A stretch of DNA of 58,168 nucleotides, from IMG/VR virus record IMGVR_UViG_3300046462_000973, positions 1 through 58,168 of that record, one strand, 5' to 3'. Source of the stretch: a virus. Made by a program: the position numbers and the translations under genes. Shown piece after piece: positions 33,901-44,098 of this stretch; the stretch's first letter is position 1; every line of letters begins with the position of its first letter. The notes beneath the pieces are model-generated. The model ran no database searches, was not told the DNA's origin, and was given only the letters and a program-made list of their open reading frames with translations.

Positions 33901-35466
33901 ATGGCTAGAGTTATAGGAAGCGAAGCGGGAGGATATGCAACGGTTACACCGACAGAAAATTATATTGGACAGGCCATCCAAAATAATGAAGCCAATGCTT
34001 TTAAGTATCGTCAAGAACAAGCAGAAAAAGAAGCTAAAATAGCTGCTGTTGCCAAAGCCAAACAAGATGCTTTAGATAAACAGGCACAACAGGATTTGGA
34101 TGATGCAGAAAAACTGGATGCCATAAAAGCAAAGGATTCCGGAATTAGCGGTATCGATAGTGCTATTGTTAATGGAATGGCCGATCAAAGACAAAAATAT
34201 ATCGATGCTACTCAAAAATATAAACAAACTAGAGATAAAAAATATTTGATTGAACGTTCAGCGGCAATGAATAATTTACAATCTATAACTAATATTCCAA
34301 CGTCTTATCAAAAAGCAATTGATGGAATTACCCAAGGTGTTCAAAATGGAACTATTGACAGATCGGAACTAAAAAGAGTAACCGCTTTGGGAGATAAAAT
34401 TGAAAAAGGATTTGTTGTCCCTAAAATTGAAAATGGAATTATGTCTTTCGATGTTTTTGAACGTGATCCAAAAACAGGTCAATTATCCAGTGTAGCCATA
34501 AACAATATGAAAGGAGAAGATTTAATCAATGAATTGACTCCACAAAAGAAATTTGATTATAATAACCATATTGGGGAAGTGCAAAAATTAGCAGGTCCCG
34601 CAGTTGTTAATGTAAAAAATGGCTATAAAACAACAGCAGTTCCGAATGTTGACAAATATGCAGAAAGAAAAGCTACTGAACTATTTAAAGATCAAAATTT
34701 ATTAGACGATGTAGCTCAAAAATATGGCATAGAAGAAGATCCAAAAACAGGATATACCACAGAACAAAAACAAGCCATTCACGATAGATATTATAAAGAC
34801 ATTCTTGATGGATTTAGCAAAGGAGTAGAACGAGATTATTCTGAAGAAGATCAACAATTTAAAAGAAATGCTGATAAAAGAGCGCAAATTGCAGCAAATA
34901 AAGAAAAAGCTGGAAAAGAACAAGCTTTTAAACCCCCTGTTAGTGTAGTAACAAAAGGGGGAACTAATATCGGTTTAGGAATTAAAATTGATAAAGGAAA
35001 CATGGTTTTTGGTCCTACTTATGAAAAAGGTAAAGATGGCCCAATCAAAGGAGTGGTTAAAAGAGACGATGGAGATTATGCTTTTTCAATTGCAACACGC
35101 AAAGATGATTCTTTAAATGCACAAGGATTGGCTAACAAAAGAGCTTTTGAATCCGATCCGGCCAACTCTGGACAAGAATTTGAACCTAGCGATAAGGATT
35201 ATGTTTATTCAGCATCAAAACCTACTGAATTTACTGTCAGTAAACATTCAAATGAGGTTAATAATTATGTTAGAGGAATGCTGAATCCTAGTAATGGCAA
35301 ATATTTTCAAAATTTTGATGAATACAAACAGTACTATGATAAATATAAAAATAAAAAAGTCCCGCAAAGTAGAACAGTTGTAAAAACAGTTTCTACACCA
35401 AGAAAACAAGTTTCCAAAGTAGTTGCTAAAACCTCAAAAAACGATCCATTAGGACTGGGCATATAA
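33901..35466 (+). CDS. Internal virion/cargo protein candidate (521 aa)
   Basis: Highly charged, helical N-terminal region (KYRQEQAEKEAKIAAVAKAK, then DAEKLDAIKAKDSG), with no membrane segment, and a disordered basic C-terminus (RTVVKTVSTPRKQVSKVVAK). Located between two other internal-type proteins, 13 bases after the first. The role in genome ejection is inferred from position and composition. Confidence 0.6.
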   Translation: MARVIGSEAGGYATVTPTENYIGQAIQNNEANAFKYRQEQAEKEAKIAAVAKAKQDALDKQAQQDLDDAEKLDAIKAKDSGISGIDSAIVNGMADQRQKYIDATQKYKQTRDKKYLIERSAAMNNLQSITNIPTSYQKAIDGITQGVQNGTIDRSELKRVTALGDKIEKGFVVPKIENGIMSFDVFERDPKTGQLSSVAINNMKGEDLINELTPQKKFDYNNHIGEVQKLAGPAVVNVKNGYKTTAVPNVDKYAERKATELFKDQNLLDDVAQKYGIEEDPKTGYTTEQKQAIHDRYYKDILDGFSKGVERDYSEEDQQFKRNADKRAQIAANKEKAGKEQAFKPPVSVVTKGGTNIGLGIKIDKGNMVFGPTYEKGKDGPIKGVVKRDDGDYAFSIATRKDDSLNAQGLANKRAFESDPANSGQEFEPSDKDYVYSASKPTEFTVSKHSNEVNNYVRGMLNPSNGKYFQNFDEYKQYYDKYKNKKVPQSRTVVKTVSTPRKQVSKVVAKTSKNDPLGLGI

Positions 35467-35470
35467 TATC

Positions 35471-38400
35471 ATGGAAGAAACTATCAACCCTATAACTCCG
35501 GAAGAGTTTGCAAGCAAAGTAAAGGCTAAATATCCACAATATAAAGATGTGGATGATGTTGTACTTGCGCAAAAAATGATTGAAAAATATCCAGAATATA
35601 AAAGTCAAGTTACTTTTCCGTCTGAAAAAAAAAATCTTGTTGGTACTGGAGTAGAACCAAGTGTGGAATCGAATGGTTTGGATACTTCTTTGGTTTCTAC
35701 AAAACCTAAAACCCTTGTTGCTCCACCAAATAAAGCGAAAACTGGTTTTCCAGAAGTTAAGCCTCTTCCTGGAATAGTTCCGGACACTGAAAATTTGCCT
35801 GTTTCTACCCAAAAACCTCCAAAAAAAGAAAAAGAATATCGAGGTCAAATAAGCAAAAAAATAGCAGATTTTGGAAGAGGATCTGCTGAATTAGGTGTAG
35901 ATATAGCGTCAATTCCTGATTTTGCCTATGATGCCTTTTCTGTTCCACAAAATTTTATCGCTAAGATGTTTGATGTTCCCTCATTACATACAAGTTCTGA
36001 GGAATTTGATAAAACACGAGGTACTAAAAACCATATAAAAGAAATTTTTCAAAAAGAAGTTCAACAAAGTAGGGAAAAAGCTCAAAAAGTTGATAAACAA
36101 TATGAACAAGGGATTTATGATTCTTTTGCTAGTGGAGATATTAAAGGAGGTCTTGACCAATTATCTTCTTCTTTCACGGAGTCTTTACCATCAACTATTT
36201 CTATGATGCTTGGTGGGGCTGTTTCAAAAGCGCCTCAATTACTTGCCGCTTCTACTATGATGTTTGGAGCAGGAAAAAATGAACAGTTAAAAAAGGAAAA
36301 TCCAACTATGAGTACGAATGCTCGTACAGCAAATGCCTTTGGAACTGGATTAGCTGAAGGAGCTTTTGAAACATTAAGTTCGGGAAGCTTTGGAGCTGCT
36401 GCAAAAGGCCTTGTAGAAAAAGAAGGAGCAAAAAAAGGAATGACAATTTTAAAAGATGGTATTTATGATTTCGTAGTAAATGCAGCAAAAAAAAATCCTT
36501 TCTTAACTGAAATGTCTACTGAAGGGATTACTGAATTTGCTACAACTGTTGCTCAAAATTCAGTAGATAAAGTTACAGGAGTGAAACCAGAAGATTATAA
36601 TGTTTTCACTGGTGCTGCTGACTCATTTATAGCGGGAGCAGCCGGAGGTGCTACTTTTGGGGGAATTATTCATGGAATAAATGAAGTTGGAACCCACGAA
36701 AATCAACAAGCGGTAAAACAAAATACAAAACAGGTTTTTAAACTTCAAAATGAATTAAATAATCCAACTCTACCAGAAGACATTAAACAACAAATCAATA
36801 CTAAAATTGATGATTTAATAAAAACTAATCAAAAAATAATTCAAAGTGGTACCAAACATGTAGAAGAATTGCATCCAACTGTAAGAACAAAATTAATTGA
36901 GACTATTGGAGATTTAGAAACACATAAAGATAAAGCCAAACAGATTCAATTGGATGATACAATGTCTAAAGATTCAAAAACTATTCTTTTGCAAGACCTA
37001 AAAACCAAATATAAAGAGGATCTAAAAACCAAACAAGATATTTTAGAAGGAAATTATACCCCTGTTGATGCATTACCCTTAAAACAACGTGATAAGATAA
37101 AAAGAGAGGCTTTAAATCAGCTAAAAGATGAAATGAATCCAGATGGTAAAAAAGATGTTACCATTACTGACGAAATGATTACCAAAAGAGCCAATAAAAT
37201 CCACGAAGAAGTTCAAGGAAAAATAGAAACAAAAAAATCTTTTGATAACCTTTCTTTATCAGAACACAATAATTTCATAAATCAAGCACATGAAGAACTT
37301 GTAAATGAGAATGTCCCTAAAGAGGAACGTTCTTATCCAAAAATTAAAGAAAGAGCTGTAGAACTTTATGACAAATCTTTGCAAGCTCCAGTACAAGAAG
37401 AAACTGCTATTGAAGCAAAAGATACAACTATTCCTCAAAGTGAGGGTAATTTCCCTTTACAGGTAGTTGAACCCCAACAAACAGGCTCAGAAACCGAGGT
37501 AAATTTACCTCAAACTGAACAAACTGAGCAAACTCCACAAGCTGTGGTAACCTTTAAAGAAGCTATTGCAGATCCAAACAAAACCTATATTTATAATGGT
37601 GAGAAAGGGAATATTACTCTTGATGGGCAACAAGTAGTATTTCAAACTCCAACCACTATCCACGAACTTGGAAATGTTGATGAATTATCCGATTCTACTT
37701 TGGATAAATTTGGTATTACCAAAGACAGAATTAATGTAAATCAAGACAATACTATAGAAATTGACAATCAAATTTATACTAATCCAGAACTTGAGAATAA
37801 AGGAAAAGCAGTTAAAACAGACAAAAAAGGGAATCCAATTGTAACACTAATCAATTCAGATGGTAACAAAGTAACTTTTCGTGGTGAAGATGCTGTTGAT
37901 TTGGCTAATAAAATGCAAAATGCAAATGACACATCAACAACAACAAATGCTCCTATTGATGGAAACATTCAGCCTGGAGATAACAATGAAAGTGAAGTAC
38001 AAACTACCGAGCAAAACCCTGTTGTGGAAGAGGGAGTACAACCCGCCGTTAACACCGCAAATGATAAGGGAAACCCTATCGAAGAAGTCCCTCCAATAAA
38101 AGAAGAAAAAAAAGCTGAACCTACAAAAAAAGAAGTTTCTAATACAAAAGAAACTGGTGCAAAATCAATTTCAAAAAGAATATTAGAAGGAAAAAACTCA
38201 GAAGATGTTACTAATGCTGTAGCATCTTCTGATATTAATTATGAAAAAGATAACCAAGAACAAACATGGAATAAAGTAGCTGATTTATTCAAAGAATTTA
38301 ATTCCTTTGAAATGTATCAAGCCCTACAAAATGATACCATTATCAATCCAAGTGCTGTTACTGCTGCTTATGGTCAGCTTTTGGAACAAATGCCTATTGA

Positions 38401-41400
38401 TATTGAAAAAGAATTGTCTAAAATCACAAATGAAGAAGATAAAGCAACCGTTAAACAAATTCTTTGGGATGAATACGGCAGAATAGTAGATGAATTTGCG
38501 TCAAGAGCAACCGCTTTTGGACAAGCAAATGCTATGGTTAATAAAGTTATTCAAAAATCTGAAAATGTAAGATATAATCTTAAAAGACAAACTGAATCTT
38601 ATAAAGCCTTCAATAATGGAGTTATAGACGCTGAAACTCAAAGAACATTTGAAGAAACAGATGCCAAATTAAAAGTACTTGAAGAGAAAATAAAAGTTTT
38701 AGAAAAAGAAAAAGCCGATCAAGAAGCCCAACAAGCATTTGAAAATGTACAGGAAGAAGTTTCAAGAGAAAAGAGCAAAAAACCAAAACAAAAAGCCAAA
38801 GATCTTGCTAATAAAATAAGAGAAATAAAAATTCATAAACCAAGTTCTTTCAGTGCCGCTACACCCGCAAGTTTGGCTTGGGACTTAGGTGTAGAAACTG
38901 TTGCCAAAACAGTAGAAGCAGGAGGAAGCATAGTAGAGGCTATACAAAATGGATTAGAAAAAATAAAAAATACTAAATGGTATGAGTCTCTTTCTGAAGA
39001 ACAAAAAAATAATGCTGCCAATGATTTTAATGAATCTTTTTCCCAAGATAAAAAAGGGAATATAAAAGCAGTTGGAAAAACAATCACAACACCAAACGGA
39101 GTTGAATTCTCTTCAAGTCTATTTAGAGAATATGTTAAACAAGGCATGGACAATATTGACACTATTGCCAAACAAATTAAAGAAGATATATCTGAGGAAT
39201 ATCCAGATGCTGAAATTAGGGATATTCGTGATGGGTTAAGTGGTTATGGAAAAACTTTAAATCCATCGAAAGATCAAGTTACAAAAGAAATATCTCGCCT
39301 TAAAACTATAGGAAAATTATTATCTGCAAAAGAAGATGTTTTGGAAGGAGAATCGCCTAAAAAAAGCGGTTTTTTAAGAGCAAAACCAGATTTTGAAGCT
39401 AGAACTTTGAGAAAAGAGATAAATGCTATAATGAAAGAGAAAGGTCTTGATTCACAAGAATTGGAAAAAAAATGGGCCGGAGCTTTAGACAAAATAAAAT
39501 CTTCACTTAAAAATCAAATTGAAGAACTTAATAAACAAATTGAATCTGGAGAAAAAAGAAAAGTTGATAGAACCACCACTGAACTCGACCAAGAAGCAAA
39601 AGAGCTTAAAAATGAAAGAGATCAAAAAAAGAAACTTTTAGATAAAATTGCTGGTAGACCAGAACTTTCCGACGAACAAAAAATTAAACGTGCCGAGAGA
39701 GCTTTAGATTCTTCTGTTTCTAAACTTAAAGAACAAATCGAGTTAGGGGAATTTGATGCTAAGAAAAATAATACTTCTTTAGATTCTCCAAAACTTAAAG
39801 AATTAAGAGCTGAAAAATCTGAATTATTAGCACAAAAGAAACAAATGCAAATTGAATCTGGTGCTGTAGAAAAAGCTCGTTTGGAAATGGCAAAAAATAG
39901 GGTTAAGGCTCAAATGGACGATCTTAACAGACGAATTAAAGAAAGTGATTTTACAAAAAAAGAAATTAAACCTGTTAGAGCAGACGAAGAATTAAGACAA
40001 CTGAAAGAAGAAAAAATTCGTCTCTTTGAAGTATATGATGCTGCAAAATATAAAGCAGAACTTAAAAATAGAACTACAGGACAAAAGGCAATAGATATTA
40101 CGATGGAAACCGTAAATCTTATGCGTATTGCATCTGGTTTAGATTTAGGTTTAATGTTTCTTCAATTGGGACCATTGACAGTTTCAAGAAGAATTACTAA
40201 ACCAATTCTTTTTGCTAAAGATATGATTACTATGTTTAAAGCAATGGGATCTGAAAAGTTTTCCAAAAAAATGAATGCAGAACTTAAATCAAATCCATAT
40301 TATCCTTTAGCCGAAGAGTGTAAATTATCTTTAACAAGTGTAGATTATAAGCTATCTATAAATGAAGATCAATTTACAGGAGATATGACTAATGTAATTT
40401 GGAATGGTCCTTTAGCAGTTGCTTCCGATTATAGTAAAAGCGCTAATTCCTTTTTAAATAAAGATAGAACAGTGTTTGGCGACTTCCTTTTAGGTAAAAA
40501 AAATGGAGACAAAATATCAATAATTCAACAATGGAAAAACTCAAATATATATCCTGCTGTAGAGAGAGGATTAATTACTTATGCTAACACTTTAAGAATG
40601 CAGGAATTTGAGAAAGGAGCCGAAATGCTTAGAATAGATGGTAAAAATCAAGAAGATAATTTGGCAGATTATAAAAAAGTCGCTGCTGCTGTAAACACTC
40701 TTACTGGTAGAGCAAATATGCCTAAAGAGGCTGCGGGTATCAATAAATTATTAACTGCTGTATTTTTTTCACCTCGTAATGCTGTGGCTATTGTAAATCA
40801 AGTTAATCCGTTTTGGTACGCTTCATTACAGTATAATAAAGAAGAAGGCTTTAAAAGTCCTATTACAATAAAAAACCGTAAAGTTGAAAATAATCTAACT
40901 GTAGCTAATAAATTAGCGATGCATAATATGGCTCGATATGTTGTTATTACCACAACTTTTGCTTTATTGGTTAAGGCTGCTTTTGGTGATGATGCAGAAG
41001 ATTTAGAATGGGATCCAAGAAGTTATAATGCGGGAAAAATAATTGTAAAAGTGAAAAATGGAGATAAAATAACCTTTGATCCTTGGGGCGGGAAATTTCA
41101 TCAAATTTCAATGTTTACCAAATTATTTTTAGAACAAACCAAAGATATTCATACAAAAAAAATAAGTTCTTTAGAAAAAGCAGACCGAGGATCTAAAAAC
41201 CGAGGTGAAATATTTGGGGAATATGTGGGAAATAAATTAAGCCCTGCCGGTTCTTTTGCTTGGAGTTACTTAACTGCCAAAAACAAAAATATAAATGGAA
41301 AAGAGGTTAAAGTAAATAGATATACAGGCGAACCAATAAAAGGTTCTTTTTTTCCTTCTTTGGCTCCAATGTATTGGGCAGGATTTTATGAATTGCAAAA

Positions 41401-41557
41401 ACAAGATCCAAGTGCGTTTACTGAACTTATGGGGGCTGCTTCAATAATGGGTATTAATACCAATATTATAAAAAAGCCAAAACCTAAATCTCATAAAAGT
41501 TCCTCAAGAGGCAGAGGTTCTTCTTCAAGGGGTAGAACTTCGGTAAGTAGGATGTAA
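35471..41557 (+). CDS. Giant internal virion protein (2028 aa)
   Basis: The largest gene. The first ~50 residues (PEEFASKVKAKYPQYKDVDD) are typical of phage internal-protein openings, followed by Pro-rich linker, a Gly/Ala-rich hydrophobic part (about 240-260 and 380-400), long coiled coils (about 420-600 and 1040-1120, 1340-1540), and a C-terminal ordered region with YNAGKIIVKVKNGDKITFDP. The end is Ser/Arg-rich. No SLT lysozyme, RNA polymerase or protease motif was seen. It is likely ejected or structural in the head core. Confidence 0.65.
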   Translation: MEETINPITPEEFASKVKAKYPQYKDVDDVVLAQKMIEKYPEYKSQVTFPSEKKNLVGTGVEPSVESNGLDTSLVSTKPKTLVAPPNKAKTGFPEVKPLPGIVPDTENLPVSTQKPPKKEKEYRGQISKKIADFGRGSAELGVDIASIPDFAYDAFSVPQNFIAKMFDVPSLHTSSEEFDKTRGTKNHIKEIFQKEVQQSREKAQKVDKQYEQGIYDSFASGDIKGGLDQLSSSFTESLPSTISMMLGGAVSKAPQLLAASTMMFGAGKNEQLKKENPTMSTNARTANAFGTGLAEGAFETLSSGSFGAAAKGLVEKEGAKKGMTILKDGIYDFVVNAAKKNPFLTEMSTEGITEFATTVAQNSVDKVTGVKPEDYNVFTGAADSFIAGAAGGATFGGIIHGINEVGTHENQQAVKQNTKQVFKLQNELNNPTLPEDIKQQINTKIDDLIKTNQKIIQSGTKHVEELHPTVRTKLIETIGDLETHKDKAKQIQLDDTMSKDSKTILLQDLKTKYKEDLKTKQDILEGNYTPVDALPLKQRDKIKREALNQLKDEMNPDGKKDVTITDEMITKRANKIHEEVQGKIETKKSFDNLSLSEHNNFINQAHEELVNENVPKEERSYPKIKERAVELYDKSLQAPVQEETAIEAKDTTIPQSEGNFPLQVVEPQQTGSETEVNLPQTEQTEQTPQAVVTFKEAIADPNKTYIYNGEKGNITLDGQQVVFQTPTTIHELGNVDELSDSTLDKFGITKDRINVNQDNTIEIDNQIYTNPELENKGKAVKTDKKGNPIVTLINSDGNKVTFRGEDAVDLANKMQNANDTSTTTNAPIDGNIQPGDNNESEVQTTEQNPVVEEGVQPAVNTANDKGNPIEEVPPIKEEKKAEPTKKEVSNTKETGAKSISKRILEGKNSEDVTNAVASSDINYEKDNQEQTWNKVADLFKEFNSFEMYQALQNDTIINPSAVTAAYGQLLEQMPIDIEKELSKITNEEDKATVKQILWDEYGRIVDEFASRATAFGQANAMVNKVIQKSENVRYNLKRQTESYKAFNNGVIDAETQRTFEETDAKLKVLEEKIKVLEKEKADQEAQQAFENVQEEVSREKSKKPKQKAKDLANKIREIKIHKPSSFSAATPASLAWDLGVETVAKTVEAGGSIVEAIQNGLEKIKNTKWYESLSEEQKNNAANDFNESFSQDKKGNIKAVGKTITTPNGVEFSSSLFREYVKQGMDNIDTIAKQIKEDISEEYPDAEIRDIRDGLSGYGKTLNPSKDQVTKEISRLKTIGKLLSAKEDVLEGESPKKSGFLRAKPDFEARTLRKEINAIMKEKGLDSQELEKKWAGALDKIKSSLKNQIEELNKQIESGEKRKVDRTTTELDQEAKELKNERDQKKKLLDKIAGRPELSDEQKIKRAERALDSSVSKLKEQIELGEFDAKKNNTSLDSPKLKELRAEKSELLAQKKQMQIESGAVEKARLEMAKNRVKAQMDDLNRRIKESDFTKKEIKPVRADEELRQLKEEKIRLFEVYDAAKYKAELKNRTTGQKAIDITMETVNLMRIASGLDLGLMFLQLGPLTVSRRITKPILFAKDMITMFKAMGSEKFSKKMNAELKSNPYYPLAEECKLSLTSVDYKLSINEDQFTGDMTNVIWNGPLAVASDYSKSANSFLNKDRTVFGDFLLGKKNGDKISIIQQWKNSNIYPAVERGLITYANTLRMQEFEKGAEMLRIDGKNQEDNLADYKKVAAAVNTLTGRANMPKEAAGINKLLTAVFFSPRNAVAIVNQVNPFWYASLQYNKEEGFKSPITIKNRKVENNLTVANKLAMHNMARYVVITTTFALLVKAAFGDDAEDLEWDPRSYNAGKIIVKVKNGDKITFDPWGGKFHQISMFTKLFLEQTKDIHTKKISSLEKADRGSKNRGEIFGEYVGNKLSPAGSFAWSYLTAKNKNINGKEVKVNRYTGEPIKGSFFPSLAPMYWAGFYELQKQDPSAFTELMGAASIMGINTNIIKKPKPKSHKSSSRGRGSSSRGRTSVSRM

Positions 41558-41559
41558 AA

Positions 41560-41589
41560 AAACAAAACCCTCCTTTTTTGAGGGAGGGT
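41560..41589 (-). terminator. Intrinsic terminator of the leftward block
   Basis: ACCCTCC (41567-41573) and GGAGGGT (41583-41589) form a 7-bp stem; on the minus strand the hairpin is followed by TTTTGTTTTTTT. It lies directly downstream of the last leftward gene and three bases beyond the stop of the converging 2028-aa gene. Confidence 0.85.
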
Positions 41590-41630
41590 AATGCTCTTTC
41601 AAAGCACACAATTCAAAAAGGCAAATATAA

Positions 41631-41810
41631 TTATTTTGTTTTAATGTTATTTTCTTTAGCCCAGGCTATTAAATGTTCTTCCAAGGAATTTATTTCTTTT
41701 GAGAATTTCTTGTTTTTCCTATTGGCTCGTACAGTATTTGAATTTCCAGTTAAAATTTCAGAGAGTCCACACCAATTTATTAATTTATTTAATTCCATTT
41801 TAAAAATCAT
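41631..41810 (-). CDS. Small HTH-like phage protein (55-59 aa)
   Basis: A short minus-strand ORF ending in TAA at 41631-41633. Two in-frame starts are possible, ATG 41810 and ATG 41798; the second gives MELNKLINWCGLSEILTGNS and continues with a basic stretch (VRANRKNKKF) and a helix. It looks like a small helix-turn-helix regulator. It overlaps the end of the preceding frameshifted gene and is the last gene before the terminator. Confidence 0.5.
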   Translation of the reverse strand: MIFKMELNKLINWCGLSEILTGNSNTVRANRKNKKFSKEINSLEEHLIAWAKENNIKTK

Positions 41811-42145
41811 TATTAAGTTTTGATGCTGTTATAAAACATCCGCTTTTATTGTATTCATCTATCATACTTTGAAGTTTACTTTCTTTTAATTTAAAAAGCT
41901 TTGAAGCATAAGGTAAATTATAACGAAAATTATCGTTTTTTAATATGTTTATCAATGTTTCAAAGTGTTTTATAGAATGAAAACGAATATTTGGTTTATA
42001 CGCTAGAATTTTATCTACATCTTCTATGGTATAAATATTTTCTCCATGTCTGATTATTTACCATAGGAGAGATTCCCAAAATTTTTGTCCTATAGGTAAC
42101 CATTGAACTCGAACCTATCTCAGATGTTTTAAGATACCCTTTCAT
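41800..42145 (-). pseudogene. Frameshifted HTH/MerR-like DNA-binding gene
   Basis: The first frame runs ATG 42145 to TAA 42011 (44 codons): MKGYLKTSEIGSSSMVTYRT, an HTH-like opening. Near 42050 the family pattern continues in the +1 frame: RHGENIYTIEDVDKILAYKP and a further ~65 codons, ending with TAA 41800-41802. Removing one base near the AATAATCAGACA stretch restores a single ~112-codon ORF. It is either a broken gene, a sequencing indel or a recoding site. Confidence 0.6.
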
Positions 42146-42302
42146 TTTTTAAAAATAAATCACATTTAAAATTTTCAATATGATTACGTTTAGGAATAAA
42201 AATAGCTACAGATTGACAATACATATTCGATGGGATTGTATATCGTAAACATTTTTGCTTCATAACACAATTTTCATTTGAACATTTTGTAATATCATTC
42301 AT
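42129..42302 (-). CDS. Small Cys-rich conserved phage protein (57 aa)
   Basis: ORF from ATG 42302 to TAA 42129. It has Cys at residues 7, 12, 18, 29 and 47 in a C-x4-C-x5-C pattern followed by LRYTIPSNMYCQSVAIF and a Cys-containing tail. This matches a small, widespread phage family with likely zinc binding. It overlaps the start of the downstream HTH gene by 17 bases. Function unknown. Confidence 0.65.
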   Translation of the reverse strand: MNDITKCSNENCVMKQKCLRYTIPSNMYCQSVAIFIPKRNHIENFKCDLFLKNERVS

Positions 42303-42318
42303 TCTGTAATCATTTAAT

Positions 42319-42924
42319 TCAAAACTCCATTTTCCCTAACATTTCATGCATAGAAACCATTGTTTTTGATGCATATTTATCTAATTCAGCACCTAATCCT
42401 AGTGCAAATGAAGTGAAGCTGAAAGCATCTAATATGGCTATTTTAGCTTCACGTATAATTCTTTTTGGATCATTTTCTTTATTACAAAGTTGTGGATCCA
42501 TAGAACTATTATGAGTTCGACAAATAAGTGGCCTATCTTCATAAATAGAGCAAAGCCTTTGTCCTTTTTCATTTTCATCAAGGAGCATTGGACAGGCTTT
42601 GTCTATCCACTTGGGGGTGGTATTTCCGTTCTGGACTGTAATTCTATGTTTATTTGGAATTATTTTTTTATCTATTATAACTTTTTTTATGTATTCTGAT
42701 TCTGCTTTTCCCATCATAATTTTGTCATGGCAGCAAAAGGAACAATTAGAAATAGAACCACATGTAATCGCTTTTTGAAATTTTTCTGTATTGACAATTT
42801 TTGTCACTTCATTTCTGATTATTTGATAGGAATGTTGTGGATTCATAAAGCGTAATATCTTCATTTCTTCCATAGCTTCATTCATTTCTTTTATATAACT
42901 ATCATTACTATATACGCTATTCAT
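42319..42924 (-). CDS. YkgJ-type metal-chelating Cys-cluster protein
   Basis: 201 residues. The central region has NCSFCCHDKIMM (about 61-72), ACPMLLDENEKGQRLCSIYE (about 110-129) and RPLICRTHNSS (about 131-141): the CxxCC...CP-L...C-IYE-RP--CR pattern of the YkgJ (zinc/iron-chelating) family. N- and C-terminal parts are helical. The role in phage is unknown. It overlaps the membrane peptide gene upstream by four bases. Confidence 0.75.
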   Translation of the reverse strand: MNSVYSNDSYIKEMNEAMEEMKILRFMNPQHSYQIIRNEVTKIVNTEKFQKAITCGSISNCSFCCHDKIMMGKAESEYIKKVIIDKKIIPNKHRITVQNGNTTPKWIDKACPMLLDENEKGQRLCSIYEDRPLICRTHNSSMDPQLCNKENDPKRIIREAKIAILDAFSFTSFALGLGAELDKYASKTMVSMHEMLGKMEF

Positions 42925-43016
42925 TTGTGTTTAATAAAAATTATTATTGCCGCTATTAATAAAACCATAAGCGAACATCCTACCACAAACATAAATTTTT
43001 TAAGTTCTTTTCCCAT
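42921..43016 (-). CDS. Membrane peptide (31 aa)
   Basis: A very short ORF with one hydrophobic segment (FMFVVGCSLMVLLIAAIIIF at residues 8-28) and basic ends (GKELKK, KHK). Its TGA overlaps the ATG of the next gene (ATGA). Likely a single-span inner-membrane peptide, possibly a toxin-like or holin-accessory peptide. Confidence 0.5.
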   Translation of the reverse strand: MGKELKKFMFVVGCSLMVLLIAAIIIFIKHK

Positions 43017-43070
43017 TGTTAAATTAATTTATTGGCGTAAATTTACCATTTTAATTTATAAAACAAAGTT

Positions 43071-43430
43071 TTATTTTTTATTTTTTAACCAACCTTTATG
43101 ATCTTCAAAACTAGCTTTTACTGTAAAATTTGAAACAAATAAGTCTTCTAATCTGGAAATAACTTCTCTAAAATGTTCAGCGCTATCTTGAAATCCAAAT
43201 TGATGTGCTGTATGAATATTTCCTGCCAAAGCATCCATTAATAAACTACTTATAAGTTGACTTCCGTTTTCATTTGGAACTCCTTTTTCATTAAAAAAGA
43301 CTTCTCTATTCATTTTTTTTGGAATAGTCAAAATAAAGCCTTCGCTTTTTGGAATTAAATTATTTTTTAATTCTTCCGGATCAAATTCTGCTAATATTGT
43401 AATTGTAAAATATTTTTCTCTATTTATCAT
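43071..43430 (-). CDS. Hypothetical protein (119 aa)
   Basis: Begins INREKYFTITILAEFDPEEL. The segment SLLMDALAGNIHTAHQFGFQ is predicted helical. No recognised domain. The start overlaps the end of the upstream gene by 11 bases. Confidence 0.6.
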   Translation of the reverse strand: MINREKYFTITILAEFDPEELKNNLIPKSEGFILTIPKKMNREVFFNEKGVPNENGSQLISSLLMDALAGNIHTAHQFGFQDSAEHFREVISRLEDLFVSNFTVKASFEDHKGWLKNKK

Positions 43431-43782
43431 TTTTTCCCTTTTGCAATGGATATTTTAATTCTTTTTTAGGTGTCCTCCATAAATGAAGAACATGTTCGTG
43501 AAGATTCACATATTCACTTTCTGGTGGATGATATTGTACAACAGTATCTTCTTTTCCCCAAAATAAATCTTTCACAAAGCACATTTGCTCCCAAGTTGGA
43601 GTTTTTTGTTTTTTCCCGACTGTGATATGAACGCTCACATGTTCATCTTTTCCAATATCGGTGGCTATAATATGATATTGAAATCCATTTCTTTTAACAG
43701 AAAAACGGCCATTATTACCATCACTTTCACTTGACGCCAATGACCCTGTTTTAATTCTATATTGTTCTGGAACCTTAAACAT
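43420..43782 (-). CDS. DUF7694-like conserved phage protein (120 aa)
   Basis: Carries the hallmark PTWEQMCFVKDLFWGKEDTV (about 62-81) followed by VQYHPPESEYVN and LHLWRTP, which identify the DUF7694-type family of phage proteins. The N-terminus is beta-rich. Function unknown. It ends in TAG. Confidence 0.75.
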   Translation of the reverse strand: MFKVPEQYRIKTGSLASSESDGNNGRFSVKRNGFQYHIIATDIGKDEHVSVHITVGKKQKTPTWEQMCFVKDLFWGKEDTVVQYHPPESEYVNLHEHVLHLWRTPKKELKYPLQKGKNDK

Positions 43783-44098
43783 CTTGATTCATCAATTTTG
43801 GATTTTGATATTCACCTCTATTACCTTTATATTTAAGCCATCGCCCCGCAGGATCTTCTTCTCCATCCCAAATAGCGATGGCGAGAGCAGCATCCATAGC
43901 ATATTTGTGTTCATAACAATATCTTCCTTTATATCCAATATCATCAATGCCATAACACAATCCAACGGTATATATAAATTTTTGAAGGCCACAAATTCCT
44001 CTTCCTTCTACGACTTTTAAATTAAAATACCCGTTTTCTCCTAAATATTCCTTAAGTCTTTCCAAGATTTTTAGGTCGTTTTCAAATTGTTCGCTCAT
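43775..44098 (-). CDS. Conserved phage protein (107 aa)
   Basis: Contains a motif found in many phage genomes: YKGRYCYEHKYAMDAALAIA followed by IWDGEEDPAGRWLKYKG. The N-terminal segment is charged helix. No function assigned. It overlaps the downstream gene by eight bases. Confidence 0.65.
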   Translation of the reverse strand: MSEQFENDLKILERLKEYLGENGYFNLKVVEGRGICGLQKFIYTVGLCYGIDDIGYKGRYCYEHKYAMDAALAIAIWDGEEDPAGRWLKYKGNRGEYQNPKLMNQDV

